Origin: Alkalihalobacillus sp. CinArs1
Lineage (GTDB): Bacteria > Bacillota > Bacilli > Bacillales > Guptibacillaceae
Assembly (NCBI RefSeq): GCF_947387515.1
Contig: NZ_CANDOB010000001.1
Span: forward strand, 992,001 to 1,056,000
Length of the DNA stretch: 64,000 nucleotides
Reading direction: 5' to 3'
Shown here: positions 51,500 to 60,437 of the stretch, in pieces
Layout: every line of letters starts with the position of its first letter
Position numbering within the stretch: position 1 is the stretch's first letter
Notes under the pieces: model-generated
Told to the model about the DNA's origin: nothing
Databases searched by the model: none
The model's input: the letters and a program-made list of their open reading frames with translations, nothing else
Translations under genes and position numbers: made by a program

Positions 51500-51577
51500 T
51501 CAGAACACATCCGCTACAAAAAGCAAAATGATAACTAGGAGAATAAATAGGATTAGAAAGATAATCAGTTCATCCAT
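51500..51577 (-). CDS. Hydrophobic miniprotein, 25 residues
   Basis: MDELIIFLILFILLVIILLF, then VADVF: almost entirely a membrane helix. GGGGGGAA lies 7 bases before the ATG. It lies next to the YjcZ pair and probably belongs to the same class of sporulation miniproteins, though it lacks the GFALI core. Confidence 0.6.
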   Translation of the reverse strand: MDELIIFLILFILLVIILLFVADVF

Positions 51578-51654
51578 AAAAGTTCCCCCCATACATTTTG
51601 TATAAATAGAATATGAAGATTTGAATTGAAGAGTGAGACCTTTCTTTCACCATG

Positions 51655-51686
51655 AAAAAAAGCCCTCAGCGTATGAGGACTTTTTA
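51655..51686. terminator. Terminator of the flavodoxin-like gene
   Basis: AGCCCTCA and TGAGGACT stem around GCGTA, A run left and T run right. Confidence 0.75.
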
Positions 51687-51690
51687 ATAC

Positions 51691-52308
51691 TTATTCCATT
51701 GTGTTTCCTTCGGCAGGAATTGCATGTTTTTGAAACATGTTTGCAAAGTGAATGAGGTTATGAGCCATCGTTTTGGCATGACCGACAGAGAAATCGTTCT
51801 TATGCCCATTCGCTTCAATATATGAAGCTCCTGGTCCTGCTTCACCGACCCAGTACGTATCAACATTAGGAGGAACGGTAAATCCTATATGTGAAAATGC
51901 ATATAAGATGGATCTTGCCGCGTTTTTTGCCCCATCTTCATTACCAGTGATGACGACACCCCCAACTTTGTTGTAATAGACCGATTGCCCCTTCTCATTC
52001 GTTATTCCACTTCCGCCATACAAACGTTCGATAACAAGAGTAGCTACACTGCTTTTCTCACCTAGCCAGAGTGGCGTTCCGATTATTACGATGTCTGCAG
52101 CTTTCACTTTTTCAAAAATGATGGGCCACTCGTCGCCTTCTCCTTCATCTTCTGAAATTCCGTACGAAATGTTATAATCAGCAGCCCTTATTGTCTCTGA
52201 CTCCACCCCTTCTTCATGAAAGATCGACTCTGCTTCTTTATAGAGCGCATCCGTGTTTGAAGGTTCATTACTATTCTTTAGTGAGCAATTAAGAAAAAGT
52301 GCCTTCAA
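51691..52308 (-). CDS. Flavodoxin-fold NAD(P)H-dependent oxidoreductase
   Basis: 205 residues. FMN-binding fold: LFLNCSLKNSNEPSNT (phosphate loop, about 4-19), DIVIIGTPLWLGEKSS (about 73), and GGVVITGNEDGAKN (about 118). It is longer than flavodoxin and typical of NADPH-dependent FMN reductases of the NmrA/YwqN sort. Physiological partner unknown. Monocistronic with a terminator. Confidence 0.88.
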   Translation of the reverse strand: MKALFLNCSLKNSNEPSNTDALYKEAESIFHEEGVESETIRAADYNISYGISEDEGEGDEWPIIFEKVKAADIVIIGTPLWLGEKSSVATLVIERLYGGSGITNEKGQSVYYNKVGGVVITGNEDGAKNAARSILYAFSHIGFTVPPNVDTYWVGEAGPGASYIEANGHKNDFSVGHAKTMAHNLIHFANMFQKHAIPAEGNTME

Positions 52309-52380
52309 TTCGATAACTCCTCTCTTAAATCAATTGAATTTTATAGTCCACCATTCCCTTCTAATAAGAGAACATAAACA

Positions 52381-52411
52381 AAAAACACACCCTGTGGAAA
52401 CCAGGATGTGC
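52381..52411 (-). terminator. Terminator of the EthD gene
   Basis: CACACCCTG and CAGGATGTG stem; T run on the minus strand. Confidence 0.75.
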
Positions 52412-52421
52412 CTTTAGGCTC

Positions 52422-52724
52422 TTATTCTGTGATGAGCACTAATGGTGGCTCAGACAAAAACTCCATCATATTTTCAGCGTCTTCCGTAACTTTTGCCCAT
52501 TCAGGAGATTGCAACGCTTCACTTATTCGTTGCTTCGATTCAAACTCAATCGTAGCAGCAAGGTAATAAGACTCTTCTGTATTCAATGCTGCCGTCACAT
52601 AATTTAAATCGGCCTTCTGGATGTAAGGAACTTGCTGAACAAGCTTAATATGCTCTTGTTCATAGTATTGTCTGAATTTCGCTTCATCAGTAGGTTTCTT
52701 ATAGATCACGATTACTTTAGCCAT
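52422..52724 (-). CDS. EthD family ferredoxin-like protein
   Basis: 100 residues, dimeric alpha/beta barrel fold. KVIVIYKKPTDEAKFRQYYE with the conserved His in QEHIKLVQQVPYI, then YYLAATIEFESK. The family includes proteins needed for ether degradation, but in bacilli role is unknown. Confidence 0.85.
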   Translation of the reverse strand: MAKVIVIYKKPTDEAKFRQYYEQEHIKLVQQVPYIQKADLNYVTAALNTEESYYLAATIEFESKQRISEALQSPEWAKVTEDAENMMEFLSEPPLVLITE

Positions 52725-52934
52725 TTCGCTTTCTCTCCTTTACTTTGGTTATGCTTCATCATACATCACTATGAAGAATGAAGACTAACAAAAGCCATCA
52801 CTGATAAATAACATATTTCTGAAGAAACTATAGAGTAACTTGGTGTTTAAACATCACATTAATAAGGAAAATTATAATAAATGATGTAACCCATTGTATA
52901 GGAGGTGAACCCTTACACGTTAGTAAGGGCTCTA

Positions 52935-54224
52935 TTGGAAATCATAAAAATTATTGTCGTTATTATTTTGATCTTGTTGACAGCTTTCTTTGTTGCATCT
53001 GAGTTCGCTATTGTAAAAGTACGCAAAACCAAAATCGACTCTTTAGCACTAGAAGGAAATAAAAAAGCGAAATCCGTTCAAAAAGTATTAGGAAATCTTG
53101 ATGGTTACCTTTCTGCATGTCAGCTAGGAATCACGATTACAGCCCTTGCATTAGGTTGGCTAGGGGAATCAACTGTTGAGCATCTCCTGCACCCTGTTTT
53201 TGAACTGATCGAACTTCCTCCAGCAATGGTTGGTACCATTTCGGTCGTGATCGCATTCATTATAATCACATTCCTCCACGTCGTCCTTGGAGAATTAGCA
53301 CCAAAAACGTTCGCCATTCAAAAAGCTGAGAAGGTTAGTTTACTAACGGCTAGACCTCTCATTTGGTTTTACTGGATCATGTATCCATTCATCTGGACAT
53401 TGAACGGATCTGCTCGATGGATCGTTCGAGCTCTTGGGTTACCCCCTGCCAATGAACATGAACAAGCCCATTCGGAAGAAGAACTTCGCATCATCTTGTC
53501 AGAGAGCTACAAGAGTGGCGAAATTAATCAATCAGAGATGGAGTTTGTCAATAACATCTTTGAATTTGATGAACGATTAGCAAAAGAAATCATGATACCG
53601 AGAACCGAAATGACTTGCTTATTCCTTGATAACACAACAGAAGAGAACCTCTCGATCATGAAAAGTGGAAAGTATACCCGCTACCCTATTGCGGATGGCG
53701 ATAAAGATAAGATTGTAGGGGTCGTCAATATAAAAGAAGTACTTACTCAATACAAGTGGGGAGAGGACCTTTCATTAGAAGATTACATTCATCCGATTCA
53801 TCATGTGATCGAGTCAACTCCTATTAAAAAGCTACTTGCAAAGATGCAAAAAACACATAGTCACATCGCGATTGTGGTGGATGAGTACGGAGGTACAGCT
53901 GGTCTCGTTACAGTAGAAGATATCCTTGAAGAAATCGTTGGGGAAATCCAAGATGAATTTGATTCTGATGAAAAACCACCGATTCGTAAAGAAGAAAACG
54001 GTCGTATTATCGTTGATGGTAAAGCCCTTATCAGTGATATAAATGAGTATCTCGGCTTAACGATTGAAGATGACGAAGTGGACACGATCGGAGGATGGGT
54101 GCTTACACATGACATGGAACCCGTTCAAGGAACAACGTTAACCTTCGAGGATTATGAGTTTAAAGTATTGGAAATCGATGGCCATCAAGTAAAAGAAGTT
54201 GAGATTAGAGCAAAACAATCCTAG
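52935..54224 (+). CDS. CNNM/CorC-type membrane protein (MpfA/YhdP-like), probable Mg2+ exporter
   Basis: 429 residues. Four membrane helices of the DUF21/CNNM domain (ALTAFFVASEFAIVKVR-like start, LGWLGESTVEHLL, LGELAPKTFAIQKAE). A CBS pair follows (about 215-330: MIPRTEMTCLFLD, VDEYGGTAGLVTVEDILEEIVGEI), then a C-terminal CorC_HlyC domain. B. subtilis MpfA of this family exports Mg2+. I chose the TTG at 52935 after AAGGG; a GTG at 52905 lies inside AGGAGGTG and cannot be initiated from it. Terminator follows. Confidence 0.85.
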   Translation: MEIIKIIVVIILILLTAFFVASEFAIVKVRKTKIDSLALEGNKKAKSVQKVLGNLDGYLSACQLGITITALALGWLGESTVEHLLHPVFELIELPPAMVGTISVVIAFIIITFLHVVLGELAPKTFAIQKAEKVSLLTARPLIWFYWIMYPFIWTLNGSARWIVRALGLPPANEHEQAHSEEELRIILSESYKSGEINQSEMEFVNNIFEFDERLAKEIMIPRTEMTCLFLDNTTEENLSIMKSGKYTRYPIADGDKDKIVGVVNIKEVLTQYKWGEDLSLEDYIHPIHHVIESTPIKKLLAKMQKTHSHIAIVVDEYGGTAGLVTVEDILEEIVGEIQDEFDSDEKPPIRKEENGRIIVDGKALISDINEYLGLTIEDDEVDTIGGWVLTHDMEPVQGTTLTFEDYEFKVLEIDGHQVKEVEIRAKQS

Positions 54225-54225
54225 A

Positions 54226-54255
54226 AAAAACAGCTGACACGCGTCAGCTGTTTTT
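54226..54255. terminator. Bidirectional terminator
   Basis: AAAAACAGCTGAC and GTCAGCTGTTTTT pair around ACGC. Confidence 0.9.
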
Positions 54256-55033
54256 ACATTAGAAGATCCACCCATATTTTGATCGACGTTCCGAGAATTA
54301 GAGCTGCAAGCAGCCATTGAAGGATCTTTGTGTTCACTTTTTTTCCAGCGTTTGCACCAAGAGGCGCTGCGATTAGACTAGCGATGATCATGATCGCCGC
54401 TGGCAACAACAGAACCTGTCCTGTCGCTAGCTTTCCTACAGTTGATCCGATTGAAGAAATAAACGTGATTGCAAGTGAAGATGCAATCGTCATCCTTGTT
54501 GGGATTTTAAGAACAACAAGCATGATCGGAACTAATAGAAATGCACCGGCTGCTCCTACGATACCTGCACCGATCCCAACGATAAACGCCAGGCTAGCAG
54601 ATAACCATCTGTTAAACTTCACTTGATCTAGAGGAATATCATCGATGCCTTTTTTAGGAATAAACATCATAACAGCTGCAATCGCTGCTAATAAGCCATA
54701 GACAACGTTGATGCCTTGTTCTGACATTAAGTTAGATCCATAACCACCGATAAAGCTTCCGATCAGTATACTTACTCCCATATATAGAATGAGCTGTTTA
54801 TTGAGGTATCCACCTTTACGGTATGCAAACACACCTCCGATGGTAGCGAAGAACACCTGAACAGCACTGATTCCTGAAACTTCATGAGCACTAAATGCTG
54901 TAAAACCGAGAAGTGCTGGAATGTACAGGAGCATCGGATATTTGATGATCGATCCACCGATCCCAACCATACCTGATATATATGAGCCTACAAATCCAAT
55001 TAAAAATATTGTAATAATAAAACCAAAATCCAT
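54254..55033 (-). CDS. TauE/SafE family sulfite exporter-like membrane protein
   Basis: 259 residues, about eight helices. [15 protein letters not shown] (about 20-35) and [22 protein letters not shown] repeat the family core. Members export sulfite or other organosulfur anions. It lies just downstream of the persulfide-detoxification operon, so it probably removes the sulfite or thiosulfate it produces. The ATG at 55031-55033 follows GAGGTGA; a hairpin lies between it and the upstream TusA gene, which may lower read-through. Confidence 0.88.
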   Translation of the reverse strand: MDFGFIITIFLIGFVGSYISGMVGIGGSIIKYPMLLYIPALLGFTAFSAHEVSGISAVQVFFATIGGVFAYRKGGYLNKQLILYMGVSILIGSFIGGYGSNLMSEQGINVVYGLLAAIAAVMMFIPKKGIDDIPLDQVKFNRWLSASLAFIVGIGAGIVGAAGAFLLVPIMLVVLKIPTRMTIASSLAITFISSIGSTVGKLATGQVLLLPAAIMIIASLIAAPLGANAGKKVNTKILQWLLAALILGTSIKIWVDLLM

Positions 55034-55056
55034 ATGCACTCACCTCACAATAAAGA

Positions 55057-55077
55057 AGGGGCACTGAACAGTACCCC
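55057..55077 (-). terminator. Hairpin between tusA-like and tauE-like genes
   Basis: GGGGTACTGTTCAGTGCCCC on the minus strand, with a T run. Probably a partial terminator. Confidence 0.7.
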
Positions 55078-55087
55078 ATATCTTAAC

Positions 55088-55315
55088 TTACGCCTTTTTA
55101 ATCCAGAAAGAGAATACGCCGTCTTCTTCTTCTGACTTAAGAAGTTCATGTCCTCCAGATTTCGCCCATGCAGTCAAGTCACTTTTTGCACCTTTATCTG
55201 TTGCTTGAATCTCAAGAATCTCTCCTGATTCGATTTCCTTCATTGCTTTCTTTGTTTTAACGATTGGCATTGGACAAGCTAGTCCTTTTGCGTCTAATGT
55301 TTTTTGTGCATTCAT
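55088..55315 (-). CDS. TusA-like sulfurtransferase
   Basis: 75 residues. LDAKGLACPMPIVKTKKAM holds the persulfide-carrying Cys (about 14) in the CPxP motif. Very close to the N-terminal domain of the fusion protein at 56493-57056, so the two are paralogues in one operon. Probably shuttles sulfane sulfur between rhodanese and the dioxygenase. AGGAGG precedes the start. Confidence 0.92.
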   Translation of the reverse strand: MNAQKTLDAKGLACPMPIVKTKKAMKEIESGEILEIQATDKGAKSDLTAWAKSGGHELLKSEEEDGVFSFWIKKA

Positions 55316-55331
55316 GTTAATAACCTCCTAA

Positions 55332-56453
55332 TTATTTTACCGCACAGCGGTTTGGTCCAATTTCCATTTCTCTTTGCGCTTCTTCATCAGGGCTGATTAT
55401 ACCCATATTTGTTTCGCGAATTTCTTGATAAGCATTTGGCTGAGGAGGAAGGTTTTCAGTTACCATCGTGCGGAAATCTTCCTCTTTTTCTACGTTTAAC
55501 CCATCATTCACACGATAAAGTTCATCGAGTTGCGCTGACACTTCACCATTTTCACCAAGTTCTTCAATCTTTGAAAAGTGTGCTGGCAACACTGTTAATT
55601 CGCCTGCCATGTCTTTATATCGGTTATACAGCGTCTCTCTTAAATCGCCAACCCAATCCTCTGCTTTACCAGCAAGGTCAGGACGTCCGATCGAATGAAC
55701 AAACAAGATATCTCCTGTTAGTAGAAACTGATCTTGAACGATGAAGGACGTGCTTCCAATCGTATGACCTGGCGAATAGAGTGGCTCGAGCGTTACTTCT
55801 CCAATTGTAAATACATCTCCCTCTTTTAGAGGCGTGTATTCAAACGTGACTTCTCCTGCATCTTCTTCAGGAAGATAGTAGGACGCGTTCATCTGATCAG
55901 CTAATTCTCTACCTCCAGAAATATGATCCGCGTGAAGATGAGTATCAAACGTAGCTTTAATCTTCAGGCCTTGCTTTTCTGCAAAAGATGTGTAGTTCTC
56001 GATCATACGGTTCGCATCAACCACTGCAGCTTCCCCATTTGATTCGATCATATAAGAAAGGCAACCTTTACCGAGTCTCACAAATTGATAGAGTGCTCCT
56101 CCTGGAAGATCCCCTACTTTTACAGGTTCAAGGTATTCACTCCAAGCCTTCATTCCACCAGGTAGGTAAGAAACGTTTTGAACACCTGCTTCTACTAATT
56201 CTTCTCCTACAAAGATAGAAGACCCCTCTTTTGCACAAACAACCAAGATGTCTTTATCTTTAGGAAGATCTTCAAGAATCTCCTCTACTCCATCGATCAA
56301 GTCAAAGTAAGGGACGTTCATACTTTTTACAGACTCACCTTCAATTTTCCAGTCTGCGTATGCATCCTCATTTCGTACATCAAGAATAAAGAGATCGTTT
56401 TTATTAATAATTCTAGATGCTACTTCACTTGCATGCATCTTTTTCAAACTCAT
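55332..56453 (-). CDS. Rhodanese / persulfide dioxygenase fusion (CstB-like)
   Basis: 373 residues. The first 115 form a rhodanese domain ([19 protein letters not shown], with the catalytic loop [11 protein letters not shown] at about 72). Then comes an ETHE1-type metallo-beta-lactamase domain with THLHADH (about 171-177), PGHTIGS and [16 protein letters not shown]. Oxidises persulfide with O2 to sulfite, which the rhodanese part may convert onward to thiosulfate. Domain order differs from S. aureus CstB, where the dioxygenase comes first. Upstream ATACCCCC-type half-site near 56458. Confidence 0.9.
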   Translation of the reverse strand: MSLKKMHASEVASRIINKNDLFILDVRNEDAYADWKIEGESVKSMNVPYFDLIDGVEEILEDLPKDKDILVVCAKEGSSIFVGEELVEAGVQNVSYLPGGMKAWSEYLEPVKVGDLPGGALYQFVRLGKGCLSYMIESNGEAAVVDANRMIENYTSFAEKQGLKIKATFDTHLHADHISGGRELADQMNASYYLPEEDAGEVTFEYTPLKEGDVFTIGEVTLEPLYSPGHTIGSTSFIVQDQFLLTGDILFVHSIGRPDLAGKAEDWVGDLRETLYNRYKDMAGELTVLPAHFSKIEELGENGEVSAQLDELYRVNDGLNVEKEEDFRTMVTENLPPQPNAYQEIRETNMGIISPDEEAQREMEIGPNRCAVK

Positions 56454-56492
56454 CTTTTATACCCCCAACCGTATTTTTGTTAGTAAAAAAAA

Positions 56493-57056
56493 TTATACTT
56501 TTGACGTTGTTTCGCCAGTCCAACCTGACATACCAGGCATCACATTAATCGCCTCAAAACCACTGTTAGCTAGTTTTTGAGCAGCTAGATCGCTTCTTGA
56601 CCCGGTACGGCAGATAACGAGTACTTTCTTATCACGATTAAGTTCATTCATCTTATCTTCGATTTCTCCAAGTGGCATAGAAATCGCATTAGGAATATGA
56701 CTAAACGCATATTCAGCTGGTTCACGAACATCTAAGAGGGTGTAACCATCCTCAGAAAGTAATCCAGTTAACTCCTCATTTGAGATAAGGTGAGGATGCT
56801 TTTGTTCTGGAACCGTTTCATGATCAGAAGCTTTGCGTAAATAGTGGATCAACACATCATCTTCTTCTACAGTTCCCAGATAATGATGCCCTACTTTCTC
56901 AGCCCATGCTTTGATATCAGCTTTTGAGCCTTTGTCTGTTGCCTGAATTTCGAGAACAACTCCAGGGTCTAGATCTTTCATCATTTTTTTCGTTTTGACA
57001 ATCGGCATAGGACAAGCAAGCCCTTTAGCATCTAATACGTGATCTGTTTGAATCAT
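56493..57056 (-). CDS. TusA-rhodanese fusion sulfurtransferase (CstA-like)
   Basis: 187 residues. TusA domain (LDAKGLACPMPIVKTKK, Cys about 14) then a rhodanese domain (LLDVREPAEYAFSHIP, loop VICRTGSRS with Cys). This is the architecture of CstA, a persulfide-reactive multidomain sulfurtransferase, although S. aureus CstA also has a DsrE domain; here that role is a separate gene. Start at 57056 after AGGAGGT. Confidence 0.9.
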   Translation of the reverse strand: MIQTDHVLDAKGLACPMPIVKTKKMMKDLDPGVVLEIQATDKGSKADIKAWAEKVGHHYLGTVEEDDVLIHYLRKASDHETVPEQKHPHLISNEELTGLLSEDGYTLLDVREPAEYAFSHIPNAISMPLGEIEDKMNELNRDKKVLVICRTGSRSDLAAQKLANSGFEAINVMPGMSGWTGETTSKV

Positions 57057-57079
57057 AACGATACCTCCTGAATGTTTGG

Positions 57080-57388
57080 TTATTCTGTTGCACCGGTCCA
57101 CTCCGACATTCCGCCTGTCATGTTCAAGACGTTATAGCCGTTAGACTTTAATACCATCGATGCCATACTACTTCTTCCACCAGATTGACAAACGATGATA
57201 TGCTCTGTTTCTTTGTCGAGTTCGCTCATTCTAGACTGAATGTCATTCACAGGAATGTTGTAAGCCCCAGGAATTTTACCTGTTGCAACCTCTCCCGGAC
57301 CACGAACATCAACGATGCTCAACTTTTTGTCTTTCGCTAACATCTCGTTCAATTCGTCTGGCGTAATATCTTTCACATATCCTGACAT
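57080..57388 (-). CDS. Rhodanese domain sulfurtransferase
   Basis: 102 residues. SIVDVRGPGEVATGKIPGA and the active loop VCQSGGRSSM with Cys (about 66). ATG at 57386-57388 has AAGGAGG upstream; an earlier GTG does not. Part of the persulfide operon. Confidence 0.92.
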   Translation of the reverse strand: MSGYVKDITPDELNEMLAKDKKLSIVDVRGPGEVATGKIPGAYNIPVNDIQSRMSELDKETEHIIVCQSGGRSSMASMVLKSNGYNVLNMTGGMSEWTGATE

Positions 57389-57402
57389 ATGACCTTCCTC
57401 CT

Positions 57403-57756
57403 TTATCTCCACGCGTTTAACCCACCGCGAACATTATAAAGATCGGTAAACCCTTGCTTCTTTAACACCTTACATGCACGGGCACTTCTCATTCCACTCT
57501 GACAAAGCACGACAGTTTCCTTCTTTGGATCAAGCTCTTTGCCTCGCTTACTAAGCTGATCGAGCGGCATATTCTTAAATTCCTTCACTTTGTTGCCTTT
57601 GTATTCCATCGGCGTTCTTACATCGATGAACTGTACATCACGATTTCCAAACTTCGATTTTGCTTGTTCGGAACTAATGGTATGAACGCCTTTTCCACTT
57701 CTTTTCAAAAGGATTGAACCTATTAACACAATCGCTATAACAATTAGGAATTCCAT
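57403..57756 (-). CDS. Membrane-anchored rhodanese
   Basis: 117 residues. An N-terminal membrane helix (FLIVIAIVLIGSILL), then a rhodanese domain (QFIDVRTPMEYKGNKV, loop VLCQSGMRSARA with Cys about 85, NVRGGLNAW). Its anchor suggests that it takes sulfur from substrates at the membrane. Operon spacing 13-14 bases. Confidence 0.92.
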   Translation of the reverse strand: MEFLIVIAIVLIGSILLKRSGKGVHTISSEQAKSKFGNRDVQFIDVRTPMEYKGNKVKEFKNMPLDQLSKRGKELDPKKETVVLCQSGMRSARACKVLKKQGFTDLYNVRGGLNAWR

Positions 57757-57769
57757 CTTACCCCTCCAA

Positions 57770-58249
57770 TTAAATAAACAGGTTTACGTTACCGTCTTCT
57801 GCATCACCAAGGTAAGCTGCTACGCCAGCATACTCGATCTCATCTAAGAGCTCTTCTTTTTGTAGACCAAGTAGATCCATCGTCATCGTACAAGCAACAA
57901 GCTCAACGTCTTGTTCTTGAGCCATCTCAATCAATTGTGGCAATTCCATCGCATTGTGCTTCTTGATTACATTCTTAATCATCTTCTGCCCCATACCTGC
58001 GTAATTCATCTTTGAAATACCCATCTTATCTGCACCACGAGGCATCATTTTACCGAACATTTTTTCAAGAAAACCTTTATCCGTTTTAACATGCTCATCT
58101 TTTCGAAGGGCATTCAGACCCCAGAACGTATGGAAGATCGTTACTTTATGATCATAAGCAGCTGCACCATTTGCAATGATATAAGCTGCCATCGCTTTAT
58201 CGTAATCACCACTAAAAAGGACAATGTTTGTTGATTTTGTTTCACTCAT
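57770..58249 (-). CDS. DsrE/DsrF/DrsH-like protein
   Basis: 159 residues. DsrE fold: NIVLFSGDYDKAMAAYIIANGAA (about 9-31) and a conserved Cys in VELVACTMTMDLLG (about 118). Peroxiredoxin-like/sulfur-carrier family found with TusA and rhodaneses. First gene of the persulfide-handling operon after cstR; an ATACC-type palindrome lies 17 bases upstream. Confidence 0.92.
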   Translation of the reverse strand: MSETKSTNIVLFSGDYDKAMAAYIIANGAAAYDHKVTIFHTFWGLNALRKDEHVKTDKGFLEKMFGKMMPRGADKMGISKMNYAGMGQKMIKNVIKKHNAMELPQLIEMAQEQDVELVACTMTMDLLGLQKEELLDEIEYAGVAAYLGDAEDGNVNLFI

Positions 58250-58265
58250 CTTTATTTCCTCCTCT

Positions 58266-58281
58266 ATACCAATAGGGGTAT
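58266..58281. promoter_or_regulatory. CstR-type operator 1 (dsrE-like gene)
   Basis: ATACCAATAGGGGTAT, an inverted repeat, 17 bases before the dsrE-like start. Same core as the two sites upstream of the regulator gene. Confidence 0.75.
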
Positions 58282-58299
58282 ATTTGTTTTTAAAATTTT

Positions 58300-58560
58300 T
58301 TATCTACTTTTAACTAACAGTTGAACTGCTTCTTTCACTGTATCTTCTGTTGAATTTCCTTGTTCAAGCTGCTCTAGAAGGCACTGCTCTAAGTTCGATC
58401 CAACGATGAGACCTATGGAACGATCGATTCCTGACCTCGTTGCAGAAAGTTGTGTAACAATCTCTTCACAGCTCTTTCCCTCTTCCATCATTCGAACGAC
58501 GCCTCTTAACTGGCCTTCAACTCGTTTGATTCGGTTGATCACTTTTTTATCGTAATTCAC
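58300..58560 (-). CDS. cstR: CsoR-family persulfide-sensing repressor (CstR-like)
   Basis: 86 residues, all-helical CsoR fold (RIKRVEGQLRGVVRMMEEGK, then CEEIVTQLSA). Two cysteines, at about 31 and 60, remain, while the His of the Cu(I) site is replaced (SNLEQC), so copper binding is unlikely and CstR-type persulfide sensing is expected. Two operators upstream allow autoregulation. Confidence 0.9.
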   Translation of the reverse strand: MNYDKKVINRIKRVEGQLRGVVRMMEEGKSCEEIVTQLSATRSGIDRSIGLIVGSNLEQCLLEQLEQGNSTEDTVKEAVQLLVKSR

Positions 58561-58579
58561 TTGCTCACCTCCACATTAT

Positions 58580-58595
58580 ATACCCTTAGGGGTAT
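58580..58595. promoter_or_regulatory. CstR-type operator 2
   Basis: ATACCCTTAGGGGTAT, inverted repeat, 20 bases before the cstR start. Confidence 0.8.
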
Positions 58596-58645
58596 TTATG
58601 CAACCAAAAAAATTTATATCAATAAGTGCGATGTTTCAATAATAA

Positions 58646-58661
58646 ATACCTATAGGGGTAT
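58646..58661. promoter_or_regulatory. CstR-type operator 3
   Basis: ATACCTATAGGGGTAT, inverted repeat, 66 bases before operator 2, so a looped or dual-site arrangement is possible. Confidence 0.75.
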
Positions 58662-58704
58662 TATAACGTACTGAATTTAAATGTCAATAGGCTATGATCT
58701 ATAG

Positions 58705-59073
58705 CTACGACAACCAGTTTATTTGAATAACAAAATATACGATAATAAGCGCGATAATCATCAGTACGATAACGATCAAAAAGAGTACGATCCATGTTGA
58801 AGAAGGAACCTCAAAGCTCATAATCTTCTTTCGCGTTCTAAAAAACTGTACTGCCCCGCCCGCCATGGTTAATAACCCAAACAGCAATGAGGTGAAACTG
58901 ATGAATACAATAATTTTGTCATCCGCACGCTCACCTACAGATCTTGTAAAGTGAAGGCTCGCTGCTAGAAAGCCGATTCCTATGATCGCAATCGACGTTC
59001 TGATCCAAGCCAAAAACGTACGTTCATTCGCAAGCAGCTGCTGAACTCTACCATCTGCTTTTTTCTCTCCCAA
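58705..59073 (-). CDS. DUF202 (YidH-type) membrane protein
   Basis: 122 residues, three membrane helices, LLANERTFLAWIRTSIAIIG (about 14-33) being the DUF202 signature. Function unknown. I prefer the TTG at 59071-59073, 8 bases after GGAGG; a GTG three codons earlier abuts it. It lies upstream of cstR but with operators and spacing between, so it is likely separate. Confidence 0.8.
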   Translation of the reverse strand: MGEKKADGRVQQLLANERTFLAWIRTSIAIIGIGFLAASLHFTRSVGERADDKIIVFISFTSLLFGLLTMAGGAVQFFRTRKKIMSFEVPSSTWIVLFLIVIVLMIIALIIVYFVIQINWLS

Positions 59074-59177
59074 TCGTCTCACCCTCCTACCCTTCGATCT
59101 TATACCCCCGCCCGTAAAATTTCAAGAGGGTATTGCCTCAACCTACAGTTTACACAAGGTAATCAATAAATATAAAA

Positions 59178-59200
59178 AAGGCAGCATCACATGCTACCTT
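59178..59200 (-). terminator. Terminator of the msrAB gene
   Basis: AAGGTAGCATG and ATGCTGCCTT on the minus strand, followed by a T run. Confidence 0.78.
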
Positions 59201-59204
59201 CGCT

Positions 59205-60311
59205 TTATTGAAAAAGAGTTAAGAATTCCCCGTAGCCTTTCTCTTTCAATTCTTCTTTAGGTATAAAATCGAGCGCTGCAGAGTTCATACAATACCTTAA
59301 ACCAGTTGGCTCTGGACCGTCTTCAAAAACATGACCTAAATGTGAGTCGGCGTTCTTACTCCTAATTTCTGTTCGGACCATAAAGAGGCTTTTATCTTCT
59401 TTTTCTACAATATTTTCTTCAACTAGTGGTTTAGTAAAACTAGGCCACCCCGTTCCTGACTTATACTTGTCAGTAGAACTGAACAATGGCTCTCCAGACA
59501 CAATATCCACATAAATACCTTCTTCTGTATTATCCCAGTATTCATTATCAAAAGCTTTCTCAGTACCATCCTCTTGAGTCACTTCATATTGAAGTGGTGT
59601 AAGCATTTCCTTCAATTCTTCATCCGTATAAGAAACACCTTGATTTGGCTGCTCTATTTCTCGATCTATCCCCCAGGCTTCATCCAAAAACTGATCGCGC
59701 CCGGAATTCTTCCTATATATATTGTATCGAAACTCATTTTCTTTGTAGTAGTCTTGATGGTATTTCTCAGCTACATAAAAGGTAGGAGCTTCCTTTACAA
59801 AGGTTACGATCGGTTCATCAAATCGGCCAGAATTTGCAATCTCTTCTTTGGACTTCTCCGCTAATTCTCGCTGTTGTTCATTATGATAAAAAATACCTGA
59901 TACATACTGATCTCCTCGGTCTACAAATTGACCTCCTTCATCAGTTGGATCAATTTGTCGCCAGAAAACATCTAATAACGTTTCATATGATACGATATCA
60001 GGATTATAATGCACCTGAACGGCTTCAACATGACTTGTGTTTCCTGAAGAAACATCTTCGTATGATGGGTTCTTTGTATCGCCCCCAATATAACCTGATA
60101 TCGCTTCATCAACACCATCCAGCTTTTCAAAAGGTGGTTCCATACACCAGAAGCATCCTCCAGCAAAGGTCGCTACTTCTAAGTTTTCATCTACAGCTTT
60201 AACGGGCTCACTTCCATAAGACCGATTGAATAAAACATCATACAGTTTTGGGCCTGCAAATATCAGAACGGTTAACAAACCAAGCAACACGATGATTTTA
60301 GATTTCTTCAT
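59205..60311 (-). CDS. msrAB: Membrane-anchored peptide methionine sulfoxide reductase MsrA/MsrB fusion
   Basis: 368 residues. N-terminal membrane helix ([15 protein letters not shown]). MsrA domain with GCFWC (about 52-56). MsrB domain with SGTGWPSF and the catalytic Cys in [11 protein letters not shown] (about 340). The MsrB part lacks the zinc CxxC pairs of some members. Reduces both epimers of methionine sulfoxide in proteins outside the membrane. Start after GGGAGG. Confidence 0.93.
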   Translation of the reverse strand: MKKSKIIVLLGLLTVLIFAGPKLYDVLFNRSYGSEPVKAVDENLEVATFAGGCFWCMEPPFEKLDGVDEAISGYIGGDTKNPSYEDVSSGNTSHVEAVQVHYNPDIVSYETLLDVFWRQIDPTDEGGQFVDRGDQYVSGIFYHNEQQRELAEKSKEEIANSGRFDEPIVTFVKEAPTFYVAEKYHQDYYKENEFRYNIYRKNSGRDQFLDEAWGIDREIEQPNQGVSYTDEELKEMLTPLQYEVTQEDGTEKAFDNEYWDNTEEGIYVDIVSGEPLFSSTDKYKSGTGWPSFTKPLVEENIVEKEDKSLFMVRTEIRSKNADSHLGHVFEDGPEPTGLRYCMNSAALDFIPKEELKEKGYGEFLTLFQ

Positions 60312-60412
60312 TCACAGTTCCTCCCTCTGCTAAGGTCCAACAGCTCTCCACTTATTATAAGTGTAACTCATCTTAGTTAGAAAAGAGAGATTTTTTGCTT
60401 TGAACATTAAAG

Positions 60413-60437
60413 AAGGAACGCCTTTATAGCGTTCCTA
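60413..60437 (-). terminator. Terminator of the acyltransferase gene
   Basis: AGGAACGC and GCGTTCCT stem around CTTTATA. Confidence 0.7.
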
